A stretch of DNA of 60,657 nt from Thermoanaerobacter sp. A7A (GCF_000445185.1 NZ_AVAF01000164.1:1-60657); one strand, 5' to 3'. Shown: positions 15,991 to 25,499, counted from the stretch's first letter. Notes: generated from the sequence alone by a model not told the origin. Translations and numbers: made by a program.

Positions 15991-16068
15991 GTGGAATATG
16001 TATGTCCTAATCTTTCAGAAACAATCTTAGGATTAAATAATCAAATTTGTCTGCAATTTTCCGTCTAA
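15991..16068 (+). CDS. Tiny frame (25 residues) after the repeat protein
   Basis: GAAGGTGA precedes GTG 15991 with good spacing. The frame encodes MEYVCPNLSETILGLNNQIC plus five residues and stops at 16066-16068. It lies 26 bp after the repeat-protein stop, so it would be cotranscribed. It may be a genuine micropeptide or the start of a deleted fourth gene of the island. No family is recognised. Confidence 0.3.
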   Translation: MEYVCPNLSETILGLNNQICLQFSV

Positions 16069-16198
16069 AACATTAAAAAACACAAGGAAAATGAGATTTT
16101 TCTCTTTTTATTTCAATATTACGTTATTTTTCAGTGGGTTTAGTATTAAAATTTTTGAGAACAAAAGAGTGCAAAAAAATTATGATTATTAAAAAATA

Positions 16199-16228
16199 TT
16201 GAAAAGCCGCAAATATTAATGATATAAT
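16199..16228 (+). promoter_or_regulatory. Sigma-A promoter of ridA
   Basis: TTGAAA at 16199-16204 and TATAAT at 16223-16228 with an 18-bp spacer, about 60 bp before the ridA start. Confidence 0.65.
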
Positions 16229-16286
16229 ATTTACGTACCTGATTTTTAAAATATTGTATAACACTTTTACTGAAAGGATGGGATAA

Positions 16287-16664
16287 ATGAAAACCATAAT
16301 AAACACCGATGCTGCTCCAAAAGCTATTGGGCCATATTCTCAAGCTATAATGGTAGACGGCTTTTTGTACACGTCAGGGCAAATAGCAATTGATCCTGCT
16401 ACAGGAGAATTTGTAGAAGGAGGTATTGAAGCGCAGACGGAAAGGGTTTTAGAAAACATAAAAGCGATTTTAAAAGCTGCGGGGATGGACCTTAACAATG
16501 TTATAAAGACAACTGTATTTGTCACTAACATGGGGGATTTTGCAAAAATTAATGAGATTTATGGAAGGTATTTTAAAGACAATCCACCTGCCCGTTCCTT
16601 AGTTGAAGTAAAAAGTCTTCCTAAGGGTGCGCTTATAGAAATAGAAGTTGTAGCACATAAATAA
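16287..16664 (+). CDS. ridA: RidA family reactive enamine/imine deaminase
   Basis: RidA hydrolyses reactive 2-aminoacrylate and related enamines released by PLP enzymes such as threonine dehydratase, protecting other PLP enzymes. The 125-residue length is typical. Signature features include AIGPYSQAIMVDGFLYTSGQ, the QTERVLENIKAIL helix, and the C-terminal PARSLVEVKSLPKGALIEIE with the conserved arginine that binds substrate carboxylate. ATG follows GAAAGGATGGG. It stands alone between a good promoter and a terminator. The window has several PLP enzymes that could supply substrate. Confidence 0.93.
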   Translation: MKTIINTDAAPKAIGPYSQAIMVDGFLYTSGQIAIDPATGEFVEGGIEAQTERVLENIKAILKAAGMDLNNVIKTTVFVTNMGDFAKINEIYGRYFKDNPPARSLVEVKSLPKGALIEIEVVAHK

Positions 16665-16770
16665 AATTTTCTCTTATGGTGATAGTTTTACAATGTCTGG
16701 CCAAAAAGATGCGCTTGAGCCTTCAATATTAAGACATTTTACTGCGAGATTAGAACTGATAGAATTAATA

Positions 16771-16799
16771 AGGGGATGGCAATTCACCATCTCCTTTTT
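16771..16799 (+). terminator. Intrinsic terminator after ridA
   Basis: AGGGGATGG at 16771-16779 pairs with CCATCTCCT at 16787-16795 (one G-T pair) followed by TTTTT. The preceding 100 bp after the ridA stop hold no gene. Confidence 0.75.
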
Positions 16800-16898
16800 C
16801 TCTATAAAAATATTGAAAACTGTGATAAAATGAATATATGCATAAATTTGTAGAAGGAAAATCGGCATTTATATAGAATATATTGATAGGTGAGAGAT

Positions 16899-18086
16899 GT
16901 GAAAAGGTTAGCTAAAATTATAGTTATATTATTGGTGATAGTTTACATAAGTAAAGTAGGGATAACGACTTTTGCAAACAAAAATAAAACTACAGTAGTG
17001 ATTTATGGAAGTATTTTAATAGCCTTTAATGCCCAAGGATATGTTATAAAGAATGAAATGATGATAAATGCTCCTTTTGATGGTAAAATAAAAAAACTTG
17101 TACCAAGTGGAGAAAAAGTTTCCAAAGGTACTCCTATTGTGCAAGTTTATTCTGCCGATTTTGATGAGGAGAAACTACATCAATTAGATGAGATAAACAG
17201 AGAACTAAAAAATCAGGATACTAATATACCTTTTTATTCAGATGTTCAAAAATTAGACAACATGATAAAGACAGAAGAGCAAAATTATCAAAATGCGATA
17301 CAGCAAAATAGCCCTGATGCAGATAAAATACAAAAAAGGATTGAAGACTTAAAAGCCAAAAAAGAAGAAATTTTAAGTAAAGGGCCAATAATACTTCAAA
17401 GAATTGAAAACTTAAAAGAGCAAAAAGAGTATTTAGAAAAGTATGTAGAAAAAAATGCGATTACTATAAATTCACCAGAGTCAGGAATTGTAAGTTACTA
17501 TTTTGATGGCAGTGAAAGTATTCTAAATGAAAGAAATATGTTCAATTTAAATCCGACACAACTTGAAAATTTAAACTTTCAATCCAAAGAAATTAGTACA
17601 GAAGTAAAAGGAGATTACCCTTTTGTAAAAATAGTGGATAATTTGGAGTGGTATTTAGCGTTGGTTTTAAATGAAAAACAACAGGACTTATTAAAAGAAG
17701 GTAGTAATGTGAAAATTTTGATTGATAATTATAGTGGTGAATTGCGGGGAAAAGTTATAAAAACCTACAAAGGTGACGATAAATTATATATAGGAATAAT
17801 TGAGATGATAGATGAATATCCCAACTTTTATAAAACTTCTAAAATAAATGTAAAAGTTAAAGTTAAAGAGTTCAATGGACTTAAAATACCTCTTTCTTCT
17901 ATTGTGCAAAAAGAAGGAAAAGAAGGAGTTTTTGTAATAAAAAATGGCAAAGTTCCTACTTTTAAAGAAGTAGTAATAAAGGCTACAGATGGCAAATATG
18001 CAATTGTAGAAAGCGTTGATAAAACATCTGGATTAAAAATATATGACGAAATAGCGGTAAATGGAGAGGATTACTTGAGCAAATAA
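16899..18086 (+). CDS. HlyD-like membrane-anchored adaptor protein of the ylm cluster
   Basis: The 395-residue protein begins with a single membrane anchor (KRLAKIIVILLVIVYISKVG). It has a biotinyl/lipoyl-like HlyD segment (INAPFDGKIKKLVPSGEKVS), a long coiled coil (about residues 100-190, rich in E, K and Q), and a beta-rich C-terminus with LSSIVQKEGKEGVFVIKNGK. This is the architecture of HlyD/membrane-fusion adaptors, but no transporter gene is nearby. It sits 5' of yggS-sepF, where related Firmicutes keep similar proteins of unknown function. GTG 16899 is preferred over GTG 16890 because AGGTGA precedes it. Its stop abuts the yggS ribosome site. Confidence 0.75.
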   Translation: MKRLAKIIVILLVIVYISKVGITTFANKNKTTVVIYGSILIAFNAQGYVIKNEMMINAPFDGKIKKLVPSGEKVSKGTPIVQVYSADFDEEKLHQLDEINRELKNQDTNIPFYSDVQKLDNMIKTEEQNYQNAIQQNSPDADKIQKRIEDLKAKKEEILSKGPIILQRIENLKEQKEYLEKYVEKNAITINSPESGIVSYYFDGSESILNERNMFNLNPTQLENLNFQSKEISTEVKGDYPFVKIVDNLEWYLALVLNEKQQDLLKEGSNVKILIDNYSGELRGKVIKTYKGDDKLYIGIIEMIDEYPNFYKTSKINVKVKVKEFNGLKIPLSSIVQKEGKEGVFVIKNGKVPTFKEVVIKATDGKYAIVESVDKTSGLKIYDEIAVNGEDYLSK

Positions 18087-18098
18087 GGGGGGATAAAT

Positions 18099-18797
18099 AC
18101 GACTATATGTGAAAATATAAGAAAGATAAAGGAAAACATAAAAGAGCATGCGTTAAGGGTAAACAGAAATCCAGAGGAAATATTAATTGTGGCAGCTACT
18201 AAAACTTTCGGTGTAGAGACTATAAAAGAGGCTATTGCTTGTGGCATAACTGACATAGGTGAGAATAAGGTTCAAGAGTTAAATGAAAAATATCCTTATT
18301 TAAAAAATGAGGTAAAATTTCACTTTATAGGACATTTACAGACAAACAAAGTGAAATACATTATTGACAAAGTTAAGTTGATACATTCTTTAGATAGTAT
18401 TAAACTGGCAGAAGAAATAGACAAAAGGGCTAAACAAAAGAGTCTCATAATAGATTGTTTGGTGGAAATCAATATTGGTGGAGAGGAAAGTAAATACGGA
18501 ATTCCTCCTGAAGAAATGCATAATTTTGTTAAAGAAATGGAAAAATATGATAATATAAGAATTAGAGGGCTTATGGCAATAGCTCCTTACCTTCCACCAG
18601 AAGAGGTAAGGCCCTATTTTAGAAAGATGAAAGAATTATTTGAAGAGCTAAAAGAAATTAAGCAACATAATGTACAAGTAGAATTTTTGTCAATGGGTAT
18701 GTCCAATGACTATTGGGTAGCAGTTGAAGAAGGGGCGAATATTGTTAGAATTGGCACTTCTATTTTTGGGCAAAGACAATATAATGTGGAGGGATAA
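18099..18797 (+). CDS. yggS: YggS/YlmE family PLP homeostasis protein, apparent ACG start
   Basis: YggS binds PLP without known catalysis and balances vitamin B6 pools. The fold's N-terminal strand holds the PLP lysine in ILIVAATKTFGVETI; DIGENKVQEL, HFIGHLQTNKVK, GLMAIAP and LSMGMSNDYWVAVEEG are all conserved. Recognisable homology starts at ICENIRKIKENIKEHALRVN, upstream of any ATG, GTG or TTG in frame. The codon at the expected position (18099-18101), six bases after GGGGGG, is ACG where ATG would be expected. The first standard start is GTG 18189, which would remove about 30 residues including helix 1. I annotate the full frame. Confidence 0.8.
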   Translation, partial: TTICENIRKIKENIKEHALRVNRNPEEILIVAATKTFGVETIKEAIACGITDIGENKVQELNEKYPYLKNEVKFHFIGHLQTNKVKYIIDKVKLIHSLDSIKLAEEIDKRAKQKSLIIDCLVEINIGGEESKYGIPPEEMHNFVKEMEKYDNIRIRGLMAIAPYLPPEEVRPYFRKMKELFEELKEIKQHNVQVEFLSMGMSNDYWVAVEEGANIVRIGTSIFGQRQYNVEG

Positions 18798-18800
18798 TTA

Positions 18801-19214
18801 ATGTCTTCAAAAATGATTGATAAATTAATGAGTTTCTTTGGTATCGATGAGCCAGAAGAAGAGAAAGAAGAAGTAGACTCTTTACAACCTGTCATACCTT
18901 ACGATAGAAAGCCTAAAATTGTCAATATTCATACACAGCCCCAAGTAAAAGTTTTGATTTTAAAGCCAGAAAAGTTTGAACAAGTGATGAATATATGTAA
19001 TGAATTGAAAAATAAAAAACCGGTGATTGTAGATTTACAAAAGATGGACAAAAATGAAGCTCAAAGAGTAGTGGATTTTTTAAGCGGTGCAGCCTATGCT
19101 CTTAATGGAGAGATAAAGAAGATATCTGGCTATATATTTTTAGTTGCGCCTGAGAATTTTGATATTACAGGGGATATAAAAGATGAAGTAAATTCTTTAT
19201 ACAATCTAAATTGA
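18801..19214 (+). CDS. sepF: Cell division protein SepF
   Basis: SepF bundles FtsZ filaments and anchors the Z ring to the membrane through an N-terminal amphipathic helix. The 137-residue protein starts with a helix-forming segment (SSKMIDKLMSFFGIDE), has an acidic linker, then the conserved core: VKVLILKPEKFEQVMNICNE, KKPVIVDLQKMDKNEAQRVV and DFLSGAAYALNGEIKKISGY. GGAGGG precedes ATG. It is located four bases after yggS and upstream of yggT, the usual order of the ylm cluster. Confidence 0.95.
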   Translation: MSSKMIDKLMSFFGIDEPEEEKEEVDSLQPVIPYDRKPKIVNIHTQPQVKVLILKPEKFEQVMNICNELKNKKPVIVDLQKMDKNEAQRVVDFLSGAAYALNGEIKKISGYIFLVAPENFDITGDIKDEVNSLYNLN

Positions 19215-19224
19215 TAAGGAGGAA

Positions 19225-19533
19225 ATGATTTTGCCTGTAAATTTTGCAATTTTAACAGCATTAGATTATTTTTTTGAAGTTATAAATTGGCTTATATTGA
19301 TAAGGGTTATTTTATCTTTGCTACGAATGGAGAATATGTCAAATCCACTTTCTCGCTTTGTGATCGTAACGACAGAACCAATACTTGAGCCTTTTAGGGC
19401 ATTACAATTTAGGTCTTCTATTGGAAGAAATTTAATGATAGATTTTTCGCCAGTTTTGGCGATTTTGGTGATTCAGTATTTAGTTCGTCCTTTAGTTTTT
19501 AAATTAGTATTATTACTGATGAGGTATATATGA
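19225..19533 (+). CDS. yggT: YggT/YlmG family membrane protein
   Basis: The 102-residue protein has two hydrophobic regions: NFAILTALDYFFEVINWLIL with IRVILSL, and a C-terminal LAILVIQYLVRPLVFKLVLL. Between them lies the family signature NPLSRFVIVTTEPILEPFRA. YggT/YlmG proteins lie with SepF and are linked to envelope or osmotic functions, with no defined biochemistry. It overlaps ylmH by four bases, which indicates coupling. Confidence 0.9.
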   Translation: MILPVNFAILTALDYFFEVINWLILIRVILSLLRMENMSNPLSRFVIVTTEPILEPFRALQFRSSIGRNLMIDFSPVLAILVIQYLVRPLVFKLVLLLMRYI

Positions 19534-20276
19534 TGGACAAGGAATTTACTGTATCCCGATTTGAAGACATAATTAAAGGCGTTTTAAAATCTAAAAGAGT
19601 AAAATATACAGACTTTTTAAGCCTCTCTGAACAAAAAATTTTTGAAAAAACTATATTAAAGTATCGACAGCAAGATATAAACTATAATCTAGATGGAGGA
19701 TATCCTTTAGCAGAAAGAAAGATAGCAATTATTTACCCCGATTTTTTACAGCCGGAAGATACCCCTATTTGCGCTGTAAGAATTGAAGGCAATTTTTCTA
19801 AGCTATCTCATAGAGATGTGTTGGGTTCACTTTTAGGGTTAGGGATAAAAAGACAAAAAATAGGCGATATAATTGTAAAAGAGGATAAATGTGACATATT
19901 GTTACATAAAGATGTGGAAAGTTATGTACTTATGAACCTTTTTAAAGTCGGGAAAGAGAAGGTAAGAGTTAATTCAATTGACTTGAAAGATGTGATAGAA
20001 CCTGAAATAAAATATAAGGACATTTTTTCTACCGTAGCCTCACTACGGGTTGACAGTGTGGCAGCTGCAGGTTTTGGTATATCAAGGACGAAGGCTTCAG
20101 AACTTATAAAGTCCGGTCTTCTTCAAATAAATTGGGAGTATACAGAAGACCCTTCTTCAGAAGTAAAAGAGGGAGATGTAATTTCTTTACGTGGTTTTGG
20201 AAGAATTAGATTAGAAGAAGTGAGAGGTAATACAAAAAAAGGTCGCGTTTCTGTACATATTCTAAGGTTTATATAA
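19530..20276 (+). CDS. ylmH: YlmH RNA-binding protein with C-terminal S4 domain
   Basis: The 248-residue protein has an N-terminal region with GYPLAERKIAIIYPDF and HRDVLGSLLGLGIKRQKIGD, then an S4 RNA-binding domain (about 175-235, VAAAGFGISRTKASELIKSG ... VKEGDVISLRGFGRI). YlmH homologues bind stalled large ribosomal subunits and act in ribosome rescue in Bacillus. Start is ATG 19530 or 19533, in the overlap with yggT. It is the fourth gene in the cell-division cluster. Confidence 0.92.
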   Translation: MMDKEFTVSRFEDIIKGVLKSKRVKYTDFLSLSEQKIFEKTILKYRQQDINYNLDGGYPLAERKIAIIYPDFLQPEDTPICAVRIEGNFSKLSHRDVLGSLLGLGIKRQKIGDIIVKEDKCDILLHKDVESYVLMNLFKVGKEKVRVNSIDLKDVIEPEIKYKDIFSTVASLRVDSVAAAGFGISRTKASELIKSGLLQINWEYTEDPSSEVKEGDVISLRGFGRIRLEEVRGNTKKGRVSVHILRFI

Positions 20277-20303
20277 TGTTACAAAAGAAAAGGAGGTAAT
20301 ATT

Positions 20304-20789
20304 ATGCTGACACCTATGGATATACACAACAAAGAATTTAGGCGGTCTTTTAGGGGTTATAATGAAGAAGAAGTTGATGAGTTTTTGGATAAAATTATGG
20401 AAGATTATGAGTTATTATACAAAGAGAATGCAGAGTTAAAAGATAGAATTAACATAATGAATGAAAAGCTCCAAAGTTATATCAACATGGAAACTACTTT
20501 AAATAATACTCTAATTGTCGCTCAAAATACTGCCGAAGAGTTAAAGAGAAATGCAGAAAAAGAAGCACAGCTTATAATACAAAATGCTCAACAAAATGCA
20601 GAAAAAATATTGGAAAAAGCAAACCAAGAAGTTGTAAGGATAAGAATGGAATTAGAAAGGTATCGCAAACAGCTCAATGTTTTTAAAGCTAAGTTTAAAG
20701 CTCTGTTAGAAGCACAATTAGAAGCGATCCTTTCCATAGATGAGAAAGAATTGATTCCAGATGAGGAAGAGGAGAAGGATGCAGAATAG
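20304..20789 (+). CDS. divIVA: Septum/pole site protein DivIVA
   Basis: DivIVA recognises negatively curved membrane and positions division or sporulation proteins. The 161-residue protein has the N-terminal lipid-binding domain LTPMDIHNKEFRRSFRGYNE followed by EEVDEFLDKIMEDYE, and then long coiled coils rich in Q, E and A (AQNTAEELKRNAEKEAQLII). The conserved F/R pair inserted in the membrane is present (RRSFRG). AAAGGAGGT is optimally placed. The gene overlaps the next by 11 bases. Confidence 0.96.
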   Translation: MLTPMDIHNKEFRRSFRGYNEEEVDEFLDKIMEDYELLYKENAELKDRINIMNEKLQSYINMETTLNNTLIVAQNTAEELKRNAEKEAQLIIQNAQQNAEKILEKANQEVVRIRMELERYRKQLNVFKAKFKALLEAQLEAILSIDEKELIPDEEEEKDAE

Positions 20790-21024
20790 ATTAGGGGTTG
20801 TTGGAATATTGATTCAAAATAGAGAAAATGTGGCGGATAGGGTAAATCACATATTGAGTGAGTACGGCCACATTATTGTAGGAAGAATGGGTATACCCTA
20901 TAAAGATAGGGGAGTATCGGTTATCGCTTTAATAGTTGATGGTACAACGGATGAAATAGGGGCTCTTACTGGTAAACTTGGAAGTCTTCATGGGGTAAAA
21001 GTGAAATCTGCTCTGACTGCATAG
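20779..21024 (+). CDS. TM1266-type iron-only hydrogenase system regulator homologue
   Basis: The 81-residue ACT-like/NikR-C-like protein reads RLGVVGILIQNRENVADRVN, then EYGHIIVGRMGIPYKDRGVS and VDGTTDEIGALTGKLGSLHG. These are the hallmark motifs of the TM1266 family, found next to [FeFe]-hydrogenase maturation genes in many anaerobes and annotated as putative regulators. ATG 20779 has GAGGAGAAGG directly upstream inside divIVA; an earlier in-frame ATG at 20761 would add Arg-rich residues with no RBS. No hydrogenase gene is in the window. Confidence 0.8.
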   Translation: MQNRLGVVGILIQNRENVADRVNHILSEYGHIIVGRMGIPYKDRGVSVIALIVDGTTDEIGALTGKLGSLHGVKVKSALTA

Positions 21025-21036
21025 ATATGTATACTA

Positions 21037-21065
21037 TTGACGAAAAACTTGTGGTATTATATAAT
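21037..21065 (+). promoter_or_regulatory. Sigma-A promoter of ileS
   Basis: TTGACG at 21037-21042 and TATAAT at 21060-21065 are separated by exactly 17 bp. Transcription would begin near 21073, just before the T-box stem I. Confidence 0.8.
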
Positions 21066-21089
21066 TGTGTAAAAAATATTGTTAAAAGC

Positions 21090-21320
21090 TATGATGAGGA
21101 CGAGTAAGTAGAAGCAACTTCCAGAGAGTTGGCGGTAGGTGCGAGCCAATAAGTTCGTTTCTACTGAAAATCACCTCGGAGCTGCAGGCTGAACTACAGT
21201 AAGCTGTGCCGGGCTTCCCGTTATCTTAAATGAGAGATTAAGGCAAAGTTTTTCTTTGTCTTAATAAGTAGGGTGGTACCGCGAACTTCTCGTCCCTGAC
21301 GAGAAGTTTTATTTTTAGTT
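21090..21320 (+). promoter_or_regulatory. T-box riboswitch (isoleucine) of ileS
   Basis: The leader opens with GAGGACGAGTAAGTAGAAGC, typical of stem I. The specifier loop around CTGAAAATCACC offers ATC (21170-21172), an isoleucine codon. The T-box core GGGTGGTACCGCG is at 21271-21283; its TGGT bulge would pair with a tRNA end of A73-CCA. The terminator is AACTTCTCGTC at 21284-21294 with its perfect complement at 21298-21308 and a T-rich tail. Uncharged tRNA-Ile should stabilise the antiterminator and raise ileS expression. Confidence 0.93.
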
Positions 21321-21354
21321 TGAAAGATAATATTTGAAGAGGAGGTAATGTTCA

Positions 21355-24153
21355 GTGGATTACAACAAGACACTTAATTTGCCGAGGACAGATTTTCCTA
21401 TGAAGGCTAATTTGCCAACACGAGAGCCAGAGATATTAAAAAGATGGGAAGAAATGGATATTTATCATAAAACATTGGAAAAAAATAAAGGCAAGGAAAA
21501 ATATATTTTACACGATGGGCCGCCTTATGCTAATGGAGATATACACATTGGAACTGCTATGAATAAGGTATTAAAAGACATTATAGTGAAATACAAAACA
21601 ATGAGGGGTTATGATGCTCCTTATGTGCCAGGATGGGATACACACGGTCTTCCTATTGAACAGCAAGCTATAAAAACTTTAGGTATAAAAAGGCATGAAG
21701 TAAGTCCTACAGAATTTAGAAAAGTGTGTAGGGATTTTGCTTTTTCTCAGATTGAAAAGCAAAAAGCTCAATTCAAAAGATTGGGAGTAAGGGGAGATTG
21801 GGATAATCCTTATCTTACCTTGAATCCGGAGTATGAAGCTAAACAGATAGAAGTATTTGGTGAAATGGCTAAGAAAGGCTATATCTATAAAGGTCTAAAG
21901 CCTGTATATTGGTGCCCCAGCTGTGAGACTGCTTTGGCAGAAGCAGAAATTGAATACTTTGATGAAACCTCTGATTCTATTTATGTAAAATTTAGAGTTA
22001 AAGATGATTTAGGGAAATTCAAGGGAATTGTTGAGAATCTTAATAATGTGTATTTTGTAATATGGACAACTACTACATGGACTATTCCGGCTAACCTTGC
22101 AATTGCTTTAAATCCAGAGTTTGATTATGCGCTTGCAAAGTTTGGAGACGAAGTATATATAATGGCAAAAGACATGTTAGATACTGTAAAGAAAGAAGCT
22201 AACCTTTCAGATTATGAAATAGTTGCTGTATTTAAAGGAAAAGATTTGGAGGGCATGAAGGCTACCCATCCTTTATATGACAGAGATTCTTTAATAATCT
22301 TGGGTGAGCATGTAACTTTAGAAGCTGGTACTGGATGTGTTCATACTGCTCCCGGCCATGGCGAAGAAGACTTTTTAGTTGGGCAAGAGTATGGGCTTGA
22401 GGTTTTAAATCCAATAGATGATAAGGGATATTTTACAGATAAAGCGCCAGGATATGCTGGTCTGTATTATGAAGAGGCTAACAAGGTCATAAAGGAAGAC
22501 TTGAAAAAAGCTAATGCATTAGTGGCAGAAACCCGTATTACCCACTCATATCCTCACTGTTGGAGATGTAAAAGTCCAATAATATTTAGGGCGACAGAAC
22601 AGTGGTTTGCTTCTGTGGAAGGATTTAGAGAAGAGGCACTAAAAGCTATTAAAGAAGTTAATTGGTATCCTTCATGGGGCGAAGAGCGCATAACTAACAT
22701 GGTAAGAGATAGACGAGACTGGTGTATTTCAAGGCAAAGGGTATGGGGTGTGCCAATTCCTATATTCTACTGTGAAAAGTGTGGGAAACCGCTTATAAAT
22801 GATGATACAATAAATGCAGTTAAAAAGATCTTCAGGCAAAAGGGTTCAGATGCATGGTTTGAAATGTCAGCTGAAGAGATATTGCCAAAAGGGATTACTT
22901 GCGAATGCGGTTCTACGAAGTTTAGGAAAGAGACAGATATAATGGATGTGTGGTTTGATTCAGGCTCCAGCCATGCAGCTGTGTTGCAAACTCATCCTGA
23001 CCTAAAGTGGCCTGCAGAGCTTTATTTAGAAGGTTCAGACCAACACAGAGGATGGTTCCAGTCTTCCCTTTTGACATCTGTGGCAACACGTGGAAAAGCA
23101 CCTTATAGAAACGTATTGACCCACGGGTTTGTTGTAGACGGTGAAGGAAGGAAAATGTCAAAATCTTTAGGGAATGGTATTGACCCAGCTGATGTAATTA
23201 AAGAATATGGAGCAGATATTTTGAGGCTTTGGACTGTTTCTGCTGACTTTACTTCAGATATGAGAATTTCACAAGAGATTTTAAAACAGATGACAGAAGC
23301 GTACAGAAAAATACGTAACACTAGTAAGTTCTTGTTAAGCAATCTTTATGACTTTGACCCTGATAAGGATATGCTCCCTTACGAAGAGCTTTTAGAGATA
23401 GATAAATGGGCTTTATTTAGGCTTAACAGAGTAGTTGAAGAGCTTACAGAGGCTTTTGATAAATATGAGTATTACGATTTTCTCCATCTGGTTCATACCT
23501 TCTGTGTAGTAGATATGAGTAGCCTTTACCTGGACATTTTAAAAGACAGATTGTATACTTATCCTGCTACTTCTAAAGAGAGAAGAGCGGCTCAAACGAC
23601 ACTTTACATTATTTTAGACACTCTTGTAAGGTTGATAGCACCAGTGCTTACATTTACTTCAGAAGAAATATGGTCATATATGAAGCACGACAGTCAAAAT
23701 AATTTTGAAAGTGTTCAGTTAGCTGATTGGCCTCAAGTCCAAGAAAAATACAATAATCCTTATATAATAGAAAAATGGGAAAAACTTTTTGACATAAGAA
23801 AAGATATTTCTAAAGCTCTTGAAATAGCGAGAACTGACAAAAAGATAGGTCACTCTTTAGAGGCACAAGTGGATATATATCCATCTCAAGAGCTTTATGA
23901 TTTCTTTAAAGGCTTTAATGACCTCGAATATGTGTTCATAGTTTCAAAAGTGGTACTTCACCAACCAGAAGAACCTGCTCCTCAAAATGCTTATGAAAGT
24001 GATGATTATAATTTGAAGATTGTGGTAACCCATGCACCGGGGGAAAAATGCGAACGCTGCTGGATGTACAGTGAAACAGTAGGGACTATAAAAGAGCATC
24101 CAACTATTTGCGCAAGATGTGCTTCTCACATTGAGCAGCAAACACAAGTTTAA
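21355..24153 (+). CDS. ileS: Isoleucyl-tRNA synthetase
   Basis: IleRS charges tRNA-Ile. The 932-residue class I enzyme shows the HIGH-type motif in [18 protein letters not shown] near residue 60, an editing domain ([16 protein letters not shown]), KMSKS as [14 protein letters not shown] near 605, and a C-terminal zinc module with CERCW ... CARC. This length and the C-terminal zinc finger mark the bacterial type. It starts with GTG 21355 behind GAGGAGGTAATG. Controlled by the T-box upstream and ended by a strong terminator. Confidence 0.97.
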   Translation: MDYNKTLNLPRTDFPMKANLPTREPEILKRWEEMDIYHKTLEKNKGKEKYILHDGPPYANGDIHIGTAMNKVLKDIIVKYKTMRGYDAPYVPGWDTHGLPIEQQAIKTLGIKRHEVSPTEFRKVCRDFAFSQIEKQKAQFKRLGVRGDWDNPYLTLNPEYEAKQIEVFGEMAKKGYIYKGLKPVYWCPSCETALAEAEIEYFDETSDSIYVKFRVKDDLGKFKGIVENLNNVYFVIWTTTTWTIPANLAIALNPEFDYALAKFGDEVYIMAKDMLDTVKKEANLSDYEIVAVFKGKDLEGMKATHPLYDRDSLIILGEHVTLEAGTGCVHTAPGHGEEDFLVGQEYGLEVLNPIDDKGYFTDKAPGYAGLYYEEANKVIKEDLKKANALVAETRITHSYPHCWRCKSPIIFRATEQWFASVEGFREEALKAIKEVNWYPSWGEERITNMVRDRRDWCISRQRVWGVPIPIFYCEKCGKPLINDDTINAVKKIFRQKGSDAWFEMSAEEILPKGITCECGSTKFRKETDIMDVWFDSGSSHAAVLQTHPDLKWPAELYLEGSDQHRGWFQSSLLTSVATRGKAPYRNVLTHGFVVDGEGRKMSKSLGNGIDPADVIKEYGADILRLWTVSADFTSDMRISQEILKQMTEAYRKIRNTSKFLLSNLYDFDPDKDMLPYEELLEIDKWALFRLNRVVEELTEAFDKYEYYDFLHLVHTFCVVDMSSLYLDILKDRLYTYPATSKERRAAQTTLYIILDTLVRLIAPVLTFTSEEIWSYMKHDSQNNFESVQLADWPQVQEKYNNPYIIEKWEKLFDIRKDISKALEIARTDKKIGHSLEAQVDIYPSQELYDFFKGFNDLEYVFIVSKVVLHQPEEPAPQNAYESDDYNLKIVVTHAPGEKCERCWMYSETVGTIKEHPTICARCASHIEQQTQV

Positions 24154-24175
24154 AAAGGGGATTTTTCCCCTTTTT
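24152..24175 (+). terminator. Intrinsic terminator after ileS
   Basis: AAAAAGGGG at 24152-24160 and CCCCTTTTT at 24167-24175 form a 9-bp stem with a six-base loop and T-rich tail. Confidence 0.85.
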
Positions 24176-24200
24176 AAACATTATTTTTAGGAGGGATATT

Positions 24201-25499
24201 ATGAATCTGCTTATAAAAAATGTAGCTTTGCTATCTATGAAAGAAGAACAGCCACTTATGGAAAACACCAATATCTATATTGAAGGCGACACGATAACTT
24301 ACATAGGAGAAATTAATCCGGATATAAAAGTTGACAGAGTCATAGATGGAACAAAAAAAATTGCAACGCCGGGTCTTATAAATGCTCATACTCATTTGGG
24401 AATGTCTTTACTTAGGAATTATGCAGATGATGTGCCGTTATTTGATTGGTTGAGTAAACATATCTGGCCTGTTGAATCTAAACTTTCAGCAGAAGACGTT
24501 TACTGGGGTTCTTTATTGAGTATGATAGAGATGATTTATTCTGGTACTACTACTTTTTGCGATATGTATTTTTTTATGGATGAAGTAGCTAAAGCAACAG
24601 AAGAAGTAGGGATAAGAGGAGTGTTGACAAGGGGTATTATAGAAGAAAGTGACGCTGAAATAAATAAGGAAAAGTTAAGAGATACGCGAAAACTTTATAA
24701 TACCTGGCATAATAAAGCGGATGGAAGAATCAAAGTAATGGTGGGTCCTCATGCACCTTATACTTGTAGCTCCTCTTATTTGAAGGAAGTAGTAGAATTG
24801 GCTAAGGAGTTAAATACAGGAATTCATATTCATGTATCAGAAACAAAAAAAGAAGTAGAAGAAAGTTTCCAAAAGCATGGAAAATCTCCTGTGAAACATT
24901 TAAAGGACATAGGAGTATTTGATGTTCCGACTGTAGCAGCTCATTGTGTTCATGTAAGCGATGAAGACACTGAAATATTAAAGGAAATGAAGGTATCACC
25001 AGTTTACAATCCTACCAGTAATGCCAAGTTAGCCAGTGGTTTTGCTCCTGTGGATCAAATGCTAAAAAAAGGAATAAACGTAGCTTTGGGAACAGATGGT
25101 CCAGCCAGTAACAATAACCTAAACATGTTTGAAGAGATTCATTTTGCTGCCACTATTAATAAGGCGTTAAATTACGATGCTCTTGCCGTACCGGCCTTGG
25201 AAGCTCTAAAAATGGCGACAATCAATGGCGCTAAAGCTTTATTGTGGGATAAAGAGATAGGTTCCATCGAAGTAGGGAAAAAAGCGGATATAGTGATTAT
25301 TGATATTGACAAGCCGCATTTTTATCCACACCACAACTTAATTTCTGCTTTAGCTTATACTGCTCAAGCATCAGATGTGGATACAGTGATAATAAATGGC
25401 AAAATAATAATGGAAAATAGAGAAATAAAAACCGTAGATGTGGAAAAAGTAATGTATAATGTTGAAAAAAGGGCGAAGGAGTTAATAGGGAAAAAATAA
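24201..25499 (+). CDS. mtaD: 5'-methylthioadenosine/S-adenosylhomocysteine deaminase
   Basis: This amidohydrolase deaminates MTA or SAH to the inosine forms. The 432-residue protein has metal ligands in [51 protein letters not shown] and [29 protein letters not shown] also fits the family. AGGAGGG is well spaced from ATG. It begins a run of methylthioadenosine-processing genes (aldolase, mtnA, phosphorylase). A terminator and a new promoter separate it from them, so control may differ. The closely related guanine deaminase and SsnA families are less likely. Confidence 0.88.
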   Translation: MNLLIKNVALLSMKEEQPLMENTNIYIEGDTITYIGEINPDIKVDRVIDGTKKIATPGLINAHTHLGMSLLRNYADDVPLFDWLSKHIWPVESKLSAEDVYWGSLLSMIEMIYSGTTTFCDMYFFMDEVAKATEEVGIRGVLTRGIIEESDAEINKEKLRDTRKLYNTWHNKADGRIKVMVGPHAPYTCSSSYLKEVVELAKELNTGIHIHVSETKKEVEESFQKHGKSPVKHLKDIGVFDVPTVAAHCVHVSDEDTEILKEMKVSPVYNPTSNAKLASGFAPVDQMLKKGINVALGTDGPASNNNLNMFEEIHFAATINKALNYDALAVPALEALKMATINGAKALLWDKEIGSIEVGKKADIVIIDIDKPHFYPHHNLISALAYTAQASDVDTVIINGKIIMENREIKTVDVEKVMYNVEKRAKELIGKK

